A DNA stretch of 5,582 nt from CAJXVY01 sp965657575 (lineage in GTDB: Bacteria > Actinomycetota > Actinomycetes > Actinomycetales > Microbacteriaceae): contig CBFHOK010000030.1 in the NCBI GenBank assembly GCA_965657575.1, positions 1-5,582 of the forward strand, read 5' to 3'. The notes below the pieces were generated by a model, which was given only the letters and a program-made list of their open reading frames with translations, had not been told where the DNA came from and did no database searches. Positions 1 through 5,316 of this stretch are shown here, in pieces (position 1 is the first letter of the stretch; the number at the start of each line of letters is the position of its first letter). A program made the translations under genes and the position numbers.

Positions 1-87
1 GGCTTTTTGTTTTGAACAACCCAGCTCCGAAGCGATGCCGTTTAGCTTTTCTTCTAGTTCAGTGTTTAATCTCAATGTCATAGCCAT
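1..87 (-). CDS. Ribbon-helix-helix (CopG/Arc-like) DNA-binding protein, partial; possible antitoxin
   Basis: Reading leftward from an ATG whose first base is position 87 gives 29 uninterrupted codons to the window edge, beginning MAMTLRLNTELEEKLNGIA and continuing SELGCSKQKA. This is the usual start of a ribbon-helix-helix protein: a short beta-strand with alternating polar residues (TLRLN) that would enter the DNA major groove, then a helix with E/L/K spacing, then a GxSKQ turn leading into the second helix. Proteins with an MAMTLRL start are common in actinobacteria and are often antitoxins next to Fic/Doc- or PIN-type toxins, which is family knowledge. No toxin is visible because the gene leaves the window. 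There is no clear Shine-Dalgarno site before the ATG, so a leaderless or weakly initiated transcript is possible. A second in-frame ATG (codon 3, positions 81-79) is an alternative start. The gene is divergent from the purine operon. Confidence 0.62.
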   Translation of the reverse strand, partial: MAMTLRLNTELEEKLNGIASELGCSKQKA

Positions 88-98
88 AAATGTAATGG

Positions 99-111
99 TA
101 TCAAGCTGATA
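99..111. promoter_or_regulatory. Small inverted repeat upstream of the RHH gene, possible operator
   Basis: TATCA-AGC-TGATA is a perfect 5-bp inverted repeat with a 3-bp spacer, ending 11 bp upstream of the RHH start codon at 87. RHH repressors and antitoxins commonly autoregulate by binding short palindromes overlapping their own promoter, which is family knowledge. Position is the only support here: the repeat is short, and no second copy was seen nearby. Confidence 0.22.
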
Positions 112-128
112 GCAAAATCCCCTAAACG

Positions 129-153
129 GCCCATAGAATAACTAGGGCTTTTT
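129..153 (+). terminator. Hairpin followed by a T-run in the purS leader
   Basis: GCCC (129-132), a bulged A, then TAG (134-136) can pair with CTA (142-144) and GGGC (145-148) around an AATAA loop, and five T residues follow at 149-153. That is the form of an intrinsic terminator on the plus strand, though the stem is only 7 bp with one bulge. No plus-strand gene is visible upstream. It could stop antisense or read-through transcription from outside the window, or act in the leader of the purine operon if transcription starts before it. The TAGAAT within the stem (134-139) also resembles a -10 element, so a promoter is a rival reading of the same bases. Confidence 0.35.
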
Positions 154-163
154 GGAACATGTG

Positions 164-169
164 TATAAC
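164..169 (+). promoter_or_regulatory. Possible -10 element for the purSQL operon
   Basis: TATAAC matches the sigma-70-type -10 consensus at five of six positions and lies 79 bp before the purS start, so transcription would begin near 176 with a leader of about 70 nt. No convincing -35 hexamer is seen 16-18 bp upstream, which is common in actinobacteria. Located after the hairpin at 129-153, it would produce a transcript lacking that hairpin. The alternative is TAGAAT at 134-139. I see no purine riboswitch or recognisable PurR box in the leader. Confidence 0.28.
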
Positions 170-236
170 TCAATCAGAACAGCCAGCCTTTTCTAGCAGC
201 AACTTCCAACCACTAAACTGAAGCCAAGAAATCTTT

Positions 237-242
237 GAGGGG
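237..242 (+). promoter_or_regulatory. Shine-Dalgarno site setting the purS TTG start
   Basis: GAGGGG ends 6 nt before the TTG at 249-251. No in-frame ATG lies at this distance, and the TTG gives the canonical PurS N-terminus (MPKIIVEI). The site therefore supports TTG over the internal ATG at 273, which would remove the first beta-strand. Confidence 0.6.
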
Positions 243-248
243 CCTAGA

Positions 249-500
249 TTGCCAAAAATAATCGTTGAAATCATGCCGAAACAGGATCTATTGGATCCGC
301 AGGGAAAAGCAGTTGCCAATGCGCTGAAGCGCGCAGGCAACGACATTGAAACCACAAGAATCGGTAAGCGCATCGAGCTTCACTACAAAAACCAGCCAAC
401 TGAAAAAGATTTAGAAAAAGCCAAAGAGCTTGCAAAAGACTTTCTATCCAACTCAGTCATCGAAGATGTTGTCGATGTTTTCATCGAGGAACAAAATTGA
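249..500 (+). CDS. purS: Phosphoribosylformylglycinamidine synthase subunit PurS
   Basis: PurS is the small structural subunit of the three-part FGAM synthase. It has no catalytic residues of its own and, as a dimer, bridges PurQ to PurL so that ammonia can pass between them in the cytoplasm. The 83-residue length is typical of the family. The visible signature is an N-terminal strand MPKIIVEIMPK, then DPQGKAVANAL (residues 16-26), the segment RIGKRIEL (37-44), a helix rich in K and E, and an acidic C-terminal strand (VIEDVVDVFIEE). Translation starts at TTG, supported by the GAGGGG site and the family N-terminus. Its TGA stop overlaps the purQ start by 4 nt (TTGA), consistent with translational coupling. 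It is the first gene of the purSQL operon. Nothing appears truncated. Confidence 0.96.
   Translation: MPKIIVEIMPKQDLLDPQGKAVANALKRAGNDIETTRIGKRIELHYKNQPTEKDLEKAKELAKDFLSNSVIEDVVDVFIEEQN
486..490 (+). promoter_or_regulatory. Shine-Dalgarno site setting the purQ TTG start
   Basis: GAGGA, within the last codons of purS, ends 6 nt before the TTG at 497-499. It supports this TTG, which gives the conserved PurQ start MKIGVITYPGS. No other start codon gives the complete first beta-strand of the glutaminase domain. Confidence 0.55.
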
Positions 501-1189
501 AAATAGGAGTTATCACCTATCCGGGTTCTTTAGATGACAGAGACGCCCAAAGAGCAATCAAACTAGCGGGTGCAACTCCAGTTCCGCTATGGCATGCAAG
601 TGATGACCTCAAAAACATTGATGCGGTTGTTCTCCCGGGAGGATTTAGCTATGGCGATTACCTTCGCTGTGGCGCAATCGCAGCCCAAGCACCAGCGACT
701 AAAGAGGTAATCAAAAAGGCCGAAAAAGGATTGCCAGTACTTGGTATCTGCAACGGTTTCCAGGTGCTGGTTGAAGCGCATCTATTACCAGGCGGGCTAA
801 TTAGAAACGAAAAGCAGAATTTTGTTTGCCGTGATCAAAGACTCCGAGTTGAAAACAACAACACCCGCTGGACAAACATGTTTGAGCAAAGCGAAGAGAT
901 CACCATTCCTCTGAAAAACGGCGAGGGTGGGTATATCGCTGATGATGAAACACTGAAATACCTTGAAGGCGAAGATCTAGTTGCCTTTAGGTATTTGGAT
1001 GTAAATCCAAATGGCTCAATGAATGAAATTGCAGGGCTAACAAACGCCCAAAGAAACGTTGTTGGGCTGATGCCCCACCCCGAACACGCAGTTGAGCCAG
1101 GCTTCGGTCCTGACACCCCTGTTGCCACCAGAAGCGGCATCGATGGACTTAGGTTTTTCCAAAGTGTGATTGGTCAGGTGGTTGGCTAA
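497..1189 (+). CDS. purQ: Phosphoribosylformylglycinamidine synthase, glutaminase subunit PurQ
   Basis: PurQ is the class I (triad) glutamine amidotransferase subunit of FGAM synthase. It hydrolyses glutamine to glutamate and ammonia, which is passed to PurL. The 230-residue protein covers the whole family length. Visible motifs are the N-terminal strand MKIGVITYPGSLDDRD, the oxyanion region LPGGFSYGDYLR (residues 46-57), the nucleophile elbow GICNGFQ with the catalytic Cys85, the NFVCRDQRLRVEN segment (98-110), and MPHPEH (192-197), which supplies the catalytic His194 and Glu196. All catalytic residues are present. The start is TTG, overlapping the purS stop by 4 nt. The TAA stop shares one base with the purL ATG. 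The NPNGS and HAVEPGFGPDT stretches closely resemble actinobacterial PurQ as I know it. Confidence 0.97.
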   Translation: MKIGVITYPGSLDDRDAQRAIKLAGATPVPLWHASDDLKNIDAVVLPGGFSYGDYLRCGAIAAQAPATKEVIKKAEKGLPVLGICNGFQVLVEAHLLPGGLIRNEKQNFVCRDQRLRVENNNTRWTNMFEQSEEITIPLKNGEGGYIADDETLKYLEGEDLVAFRYLDVNPNGSMNEIAGLTNAQRNVVGLMPHPEHAVEPGFGPDTPVATRSGIDGLRFFQSVIGQVVG

Positions 1190-3483
1190 TGTTCAAAAAG
1201 AAAACAGCCTCAGGCGTTGACACCACCAAGGATGCAAAGACCACCGAGAAAGACCAGCCCTGGGCTGAGCTTGGGCTCAAAGAGGATGAGTATCAGTCAA
1301 TCAAAGAGATCCTAAGTCGTCGCCCCACCAGCAGTGAGCTGGCGATGTATTCGGTGATGTGGAGTGAACACTGCAGCTATAAATCCTCCAAGATCTACCT
1401 ACGTCAATTCGGCAAAAAAGTAACCGAAGAGATGAAAAAACACCTGATGGTGGGTATGGGTGAAAACGCAGGTGTTGTCGATGTTGGCGAGGGTCTGGCA
1501 GTGACCTTCAAGGTCGAAAGCCATAACCACCCAAGCTACATCGAACCCTTCCAGGGAGCCGCCACCGGTGTTGGTGGAATCGTCCGTGACATTCTGTCTA
1601 TGGGAGCAAGGCCAGTTGCTGTGATGGATCAACTACGTTTTGGTGATGTCAATCACCCTGACACCGCACGTGTTGTTCACGGTGTTGTTGATGGAATCAG
1701 CAATTACGGCAACAGCCTGGGATTACCAAACATTGGTGGAGAAACAGTCTTTGATGCCAGGTATCAAGGTAATCCTCTAGTGAACGCCTTAGCTGTTGGA
1801 GTGCTGAAACACGAAGATCTAAAACTAGCCAAGGCCACCAACCCTGGAGACCTGGTGATTCTCTTCGGAGCCCGAACAGGTGCTGATGGCATTGGCGGAG
1901 TGAGTGTTCTAGCAAGTGAGACATTCGATGATGAAGGTCCTTCAAGACGCCCTGCAGTTCAGGTCGGTGACCCATTCGCTGAGAAGGTTTTGATTGAAGC
2001 CTGCATGGAGTTATATGAAAACGATGTGATTGCAGGAATTCAAGACCTTGGTGGTGCGGGAATCTCATGCGCAACCAGTGAACTGGCAGCCAACGGTGAC
2101 CGCGGCATGGAGATTCAACTTCGGAATGTACTCCTTAGAGACGAGTCTCTAACCCCCGAAGAAATTCTCATGAGTGAATCTCAAGAGCGGATGATGGCAA
2201 TCGTCAACAAGAAAAACCTCAAACGCTTCGAAGAGATCATGAACAAGTGGGAAGTTGAGTATTCAATCCTTGGCAAGGTTCTTGCCGACGAGAGACTTGT
2301 CATCAAATGGGATAACGAGGAAATCGTCAACGTCCCGCCAAAAACAGTCGCCATTGATAGTCCCGTTTATGAACGTCCAGTTGAATACCCAACCTGGATT
2401 GACAAGCTCAACGCTGATTCAACAAAGAATCTCCCAAGGGCAACTGACCCAAGTGAGATTGCAAGTCAGATTGTTGAAATTGCATCAAGTCCTAACCAAG
2501 CAGATAAGTCTTGGATTACGTCTCAATATGACCGCTACGTACTCGGCAACACAGCGTTGTCGATGCCTGATGACGGAGGCATGATCAGAGTCAACGAAGA
2601 ATCAGGTCTTGGGATCACAATGGCAACCGATGCCAATGGCAAATACTGTCAGCTTGATCCATATAACGGCGCCAAGCTTGCTCTTGCAGAAGCCTATAGA
2701 AACGTGGCAATGACCGGAGCTGTTCCCAGGGCTGTGACCAACTGCCTAAACTTCGGCTCTCCTGAAAACCCAGAGGTGATGTGGCAATTCAAGCGCGCCA
2801 CCGAAGGTTTGGCAGATGCCTGCATGGAAGCAGGCATCCCGGTGACCGGAGGCAACGTAAGTTTTTATAACCAAACTGGTGATGTAGCTATTTATCCAAC
2901 ACCTGTTGTTGGAGTCATGGGTGTTATCGATGACGTTGCCCGAAGGATTCCATCCGGCTGGCAAGACACCGGTCATAACATCTATCTGCTTGGCACAACC
3001 AAAGACGAACTAGATGGTTCAGCCTGGGCTGAGGTAATTCACGGTCACCTCGGTGGCAAGCCTCCAGTGGTTGATATTCAAAAAGAAATTGAACTTGCTG
3101 ATCTGATTCACGGAGCAAACATTCAGGGAATGATTGCGAGTGCGCATGATGTGTCCGAGGGCGGCCTTGCCCAAGCGTTGGTTGAAAGCAGTCTTAGATT
3201 TGGCAACGGTGCTCGCATCTGGCTTGGAGAGCTTATGGAGCGAGATGGCATTGACCTGACAGCAGCCATGTTCAGCGAATCTCAAGCAAGAGCGATTGTC
3301 AGCGTAGGACGCGAGGATGACGTCAAATTCGTAAGCCTATGCGAGGCAAGAGGGGTTCCGGTAGTTCGCATTGGTGTAACAGATTTGGAAAGTCCGAGCC
3401 TTGAAATTCAAAACGTCGCAGACATTGATTTGCTTGAGCTCAAGTCGGCTTATGTGAAGACGCTTCCTGAATTATTCACCTAG
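1189..3483 (+). CDS. purL: Phosphoribosylformylglycinamidine synthase subunit PurL (small type)
   Basis: PurL is the ATP-dependent synthetase subunit: FGAR + ATP + ammonia gives FGAM + ADP + phosphate, the fourth step to IMP. At 764 residues it is the small PurL that needs separate PurS and PurQ, not the roughly 1,300-residue fused enzyme. Visible motifs are SEHCSYKSS (59-67, His61 in the catalytic region), VESHNHPS (109-116) followed by the glycine-rich GAATGVGGIVRD, FGARTGADGIGG (226-237), GIQDLGGAG (293-301), MSESQERM (328-335), the second-half VTGGNVSFYNQT (552-563), AHDVSEGGL (652-660) and FSESQAR (695-701), showing both AIRS-like halves intact. Residues 1-24 are a lysine- and threonine-rich extension without a known motif. 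AGGTGG at 1176-1181 is a good ribosome site 7 nt before the ATG. The 3' end overlaps nnrD by 12 nt on the opposite strand, with no terminator hairpin seen at the junction. Confidence 0.98.
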   Translation: MFKKKTASGVDTTKDAKTTEKDQPWAELGLKEDEYQSIKEILSRRPTSSELAMYSVMWSEHCSYKSSKIYLRQFGKKVTEEMKKHLMVGMGENAGVVDVGEGLAVTFKVESHNHPSYIEPFQGAATGVGGIVRDILSMGARPVAVMDQLRFGDVNHPDTARVVHGVVDGISNYGNSLGLPNIGGETVFDARYQGNPLVNALAVGVLKHEDLKLAKATNPGDLVILFGARTGADGIGGVSVLASETFDDEGPSRRPAVQVGDPFAEKVLIEACMELYENDVIAGIQDLGGAGISCATSELAANGDRGMEIQLRNVLLRDESLTPEEILMSESQERMMAIVNKKNLKRFEEIMNKWEVEYSILGKVLADERLVIKWDNEEIVNVPPKTVAIDSPVYERPVEYPTWIDKLNADSTKNLPRATDPSEIASQIVEIASSPNQADKSWITSQYDRYVLGNTALSMPDDGGMIRVNEESGLGITMATDANGKYCQLDPYNGAKLALAEAYRNVAMTGAVPRAVTNCLNFGSPENPEVMWQFKRATEGLADACMEAGIPVTGGNVSFYNQTGDVAIYPTPVVGVMGVIDDVARRIPSGWQDTGHNIYLLGTTKDELDGSAWAEVIHGHLGGKPPVVDIQKEIELADLIHGANIQGMIASAHDVSEGGLAQALVESSLRFGNGARIWLGELMERDGIDLTAAMFSESQARAIVSVGREDDVKFVSLCEARGVPVVRIGVTDLESPSLEIQNVADIDLLELKSAYVKTLPELFT

Positions 3484-4296
3484 CTCTTGCGCTGCCAAGT
3501 GAATATTGGATGCAATATCGCTCGCTCCAACGCCTGTCCGTGTTGAAGAAATTTCGGCCGCGGTGGATAGCACCCTCAATCCCAGGGCAGCAATTCTCAT
3601 CATCCGTTTTCTATCCGGCACACCAATCTGCTTCACATGCCGAGCAAGCAAAGCACCGGTGACACCAGCCAAAAGATCACCGGTTCCAGCTGTTGACAAA
3701 TAAGTGTTCAATGGGTCAGTGATGATTGGCTTCTCACCAGTAGCGGCGATAACCGAAACATTGGCCTTGAGGTTTACAACCCCACCCGTGAGCTCAGCAA
3801 GCTTCATTGCAGCTGACTCAGGGTCAGCTGCAATCTCATCAAGTGTCAAAACAACACCTAGTTTTTCTAATATCCCCTGCGCTTCTTTGTGGTGGGGAGT
3901 GATTATGAAATCTGAAAGGGGTCGTTGTTTGTGGAGGTGCGATATTGCCCCAGCGTCAATAACCATTGGTCTTGAATCCCGAAACTTTGTCGCTAGGTCA
4001 TAAATTCTGTTCAGGTCGTCCTCTGGGACACCGCTTCCAACCACCCAGGCGTCGGCGTAGCCATCCTCGCAAACCACCTCGGGTCTTTGGCTCAGCACAA
4101 AATTGCTCAGGCGATCGTTACCCACAAACCGCACATAACCACAACCACTCTGAATGGCTGCTGTGACCCCCAATAAAGCAGCACCAGGGAATCTGGTGGA
4201 GCCAGAAATGAAACCAACCACTCCCCTTGAGTACTTGTGATCATCAGCGGTGGGCTCTGCAAGTAGAAGCTCACGTAATTTGGTCACATTTTTCAC
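3472..4296 (-). CDS. nnrD: ADP/ATP-dependent NAD(P)H-hydrate dehydratase (stand-alone)
   Basis: This enzyme repairs NADH and NADPH that have become hydrated at the nicotinamide ring, using a nucleoside phosphate to drive removal of water. It is a ribokinase-fold member of the YjeF C-terminal (CARKD) family. Motifs over 274 residues: KYSRGVVGFISGS (21-33) and RFPGAALLG (35-43) near the N-terminus, WVVGSGV (84-90), VIDAGAI (112-118), FIITPHHKEA (130-139), VNLKANVSVIAATGE (174-188) and TAGTGDLLAGVTGALLA (202-218), with the expected catalytic Asp207 in GTGD. VIDAGAI has Gly116 where many relatives have Asp (DAD). The NnrE epimerase domain, often fused N-terminally, is absent. The GTG start at 4296 lacks a good Shine-Dalgarno site; a second in-frame GTG at 4287 is an alternative. 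The gene is convergent with purL and divergent from the HNH gene. Other kinases of this fold are less likely given the full motif set. Confidence 0.93.
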   Translation of the reverse strand: MKNVTKLRELLLAEPTADDHKYSRGVVGFISGSTRFPGAALLGVTAAIQSGCGYVRFVGNDRLSNFVLSQRPEVVCEDGYADAWVVGSGVPEDDLNRIYDLATKFRDSRPMVIDAGAISHLHKQRPLSDFIITPHHKEAQGILEKLGVVLTLDEIAADPESAAMKLAELTGGVVNLKANVSVIAATGEKPIITDPLNTYLSTAGTGDLLAGVTGALLARHVKQIGVPDRKRMMRIAALGLRVLSTAAEISSTRTGVGASDIASNIHLAAQELGE

Positions 4297-4304
4297 AATA
4301 CAGT

Positions 4305-4322
4305 CTTTTGGTATACCGAAAG
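4305..4322. promoter_or_regulatory. Imperfect 18-bp palindrome between nnrD and the HNH gene
   Basis: CTTTtGGTATACCgAAAG is symmetric apart from one mismatched pair, with an 8-bp perfect core GGTATACC (4310-4317). It begins 9 bp upstream of the nnrD GTG. On the minus strand its TATACC could serve as a -10 element, giving a very short nnrD leader, which would fit the missing Shine-Dalgarno site. A bound protein there could control nnrD and perhaps the divergent nuclease. The regulator is unknown, and I see no match to an operator I recognise. Confidence 0.33.
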
Positions 4323-4353
4323 TTAACAGTTTCTGAGACCTTTAGGTTTTGGG

Positions 4354-4359
4354 TATAAA
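4354..4359 (+). promoter_or_regulatory. Possible -10 element for the HNH-Nudix pair
   Basis: TATAAA matches five of six bases of the -10 consensus and lies 40 bp before the ATG at 4399, predicting a leader of about 33 nt. At a 17-bp spacing the upstream hexamer is TTCTGA (4331-4336), a weak -35 match at three of six positions. A similar string, TTTTGG(G)TATA, occurs both here (4347-4357) and at 4306-4315. Confidence 0.35.
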
Positions 4360-4389
4360 AAGAGAGGGTGCCCCATCTAGTAGTAACCT

Positions 4390-4393
4390 GGAG
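4390..4393 (+). promoter_or_regulatory. Shine-Dalgarno site of the HNH gene
   Basis: GGAG lies 5 nt before the ATG at 4399-4401 and fixes this start, which also gives the characteristic N-terminus MNYWWVSQNQTY of the EVE/PUA-like domain. Confidence 0.5.
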
Positions 4394-4398
4394 ATCTG

Positions 4399-5316
4399 AT
4401 GAATTATTGGTGGGTAAGTCAGAACCAGACCTATCGCGCAGAGGCGACAGGTGGTTACCTGTGGGCGCCCAAGAGAAATGCTGATGGAAGCAGGAATCAG
4501 CATTATGAATTCATGAGAGAGATTCAGCCCTATGATCTTGTCTTTTCCTACGTCGGAGGGAAAATCAAGTCCATCGGTGTAGCCCTAAGTGGTGCATACA
4601 CCAGCCAAAAACCACAGGAATTCGGTAACCGGGGACAGGTCTGGAACAAAGAGGGCTGGCGCGTTGACATCGACTACCAAGAGGTGTTGATCGAGGTTTC
4701 ACCAAAAGAGGATTGGGATCACATATCTAAGCTTCTTCCGAACAAGTACTCGCCCCTCAACAAGGACGGAAAAGGCGCGCAAGCTTACTTGTTCAAAATA
4801 GGTGAGCCACTTGCAATGAGGCTGATTACGCTCACCAATACTTTGATTCCCGAGAAACCGGTTCTAGAGCTTTCGAAAATCGACTTTAGAGCCGAAGAGC
4901 AAGAGATCATTGTTGATCAAGCTTTGAGGGAAACCCAGAAGGTGCAGCTGGTCCAGGCTAGACGAGGTCAGGGGACCTTTAGAAACAGGGTAAAGATTGT
5001 TGAGCGAGAGTGCCGAATCACACATGTTTCGGAAGAGAAGCTGCTAGTCGCAAGTCACATAAAGCCGTGGGATAAGTCTGACAATGAAGAGAGGCTGAAT
5101 GGAAATAATGGCCTTTTCTTAGCCCCTCACGTGGATAAACTCTTCGACAAAGGTTTTATATCGTTCGAAAGCACTGGAGGGTTGATGATTGCCGACTCTC
5201 TGAACCCAGACGTTTTGAAGAAATGGTCCATTGATCCGACTCAAAAGTATGGAAAATTCAATGCTGACCAAAACTACTTTTTGGAACACCACAGACAAGA
5301 AGTTTTCCAGGCTTGA
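4399..5316 (+). CDS. EVE/PUA-like domain - HNH endonuclease fusion, probable modification-dependent restriction enzyme
   Basis: The 305-residue protein has two parts. Residues 1 to about 145 look like an EVE/PUA-superfamily domain: NYWWVSQNQTY (2-12), GGYLWAPK (18-25), YDLVFSYVGGKI (45-56), GWRVDIDY (86-93) and a closing PLNKDGKGAQAYLF (119-132). Such domains, like SRA and YTH, bind modified bases in a pocket. Residues about 180-265 are an HNH_2-type nuclease: QARRGQGTFR (186-195), CRIT (205-208), ASHIKPW (218-224), NGNNGLFLAPHVDKLFDKG (234-252) and ISF. His220, Asn237 and His244 are the expected metal-site and catalytic residues, all present. A short acidic, helical linker joins the two domains. 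Known EVE-HNH proteins are type IV-like enzymes that cut DNA carrying modified cytosine; the role here is inferred from this architecture, and the recognised modification is unknown. No companion methyltransferase is visible. The stop overlaps the Nudix gene by 4 nt. Codon use resembles its neighbours, with no obvious sign of recent transfer. Confidence 0.82.
   Translation: MNYWWVSQNQTYRAEATGGYLWAPKRNADGSRNQHYEFMREIQPYDLVFSYVGGKIKSIGVALSGAYTSQKPQEFGNRGQVWNKEGWRVDIDYQEVLIEVSPKEDWDHISKLLPNKYSPLNKDGKGAQAYLFKIGEPLAMRLITLTNTLIPEKPVLELSKIDFRAEEQEIIVDQALRETQKVQLVQARRGQGTFRNRVKIVERECRITHVSEEKLLVASHIKPWDKSDNEERLNGNNGLFLAPHVDKLFDKGFISFESTGGLMIADSLNPDVLKKWSIDPTQKYGKFNADQNYFLEHHRQEVFQA

Noticed and set aside
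176..248. Purine or other riboswitch in the purS leader
   Set aside because: The leader is about 70 nt and shows no purine-aptamer core or other conserved motif I recognise. The only pairing noticed, TCTAG (192-196) with CTAGA (244-248), is too weak to claim.
170..373. Minus-strand open frame of 67 codons over the purS leader and 5' end
   Set aside because: It lies antisense to purS, has no recognisable domain, and its translation is the kind of mixed sequence expected from a shadow frame.
587..1140. Two minus-strand open frames inside purQ
   Set aside because: They are antisense to a fully convincing PurQ with all motifs intact and show no family features.
1189..1260. PurL lysine-rich first 24 residues as a separate peptide or targeting signal
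   Set aside because: There is no hydrophobic segment or signal-peptide form, and variable N-termini are common in PurL. It is most likely a disordered extension.
1399..3285. Several minus-strand frames and one plus-strand frame (2255-2584) inside purL
   Set aside because: PurL is continuous and complete through this region. The other frames have no ribosome sites or domain signatures.
3506..4166. Three plus-strand frames antisense to nnrD
   Set aside because: nnrD on the minus strand has the complete dehydratase motif set, including GTGD. The plus-strand frames are composition shadows.
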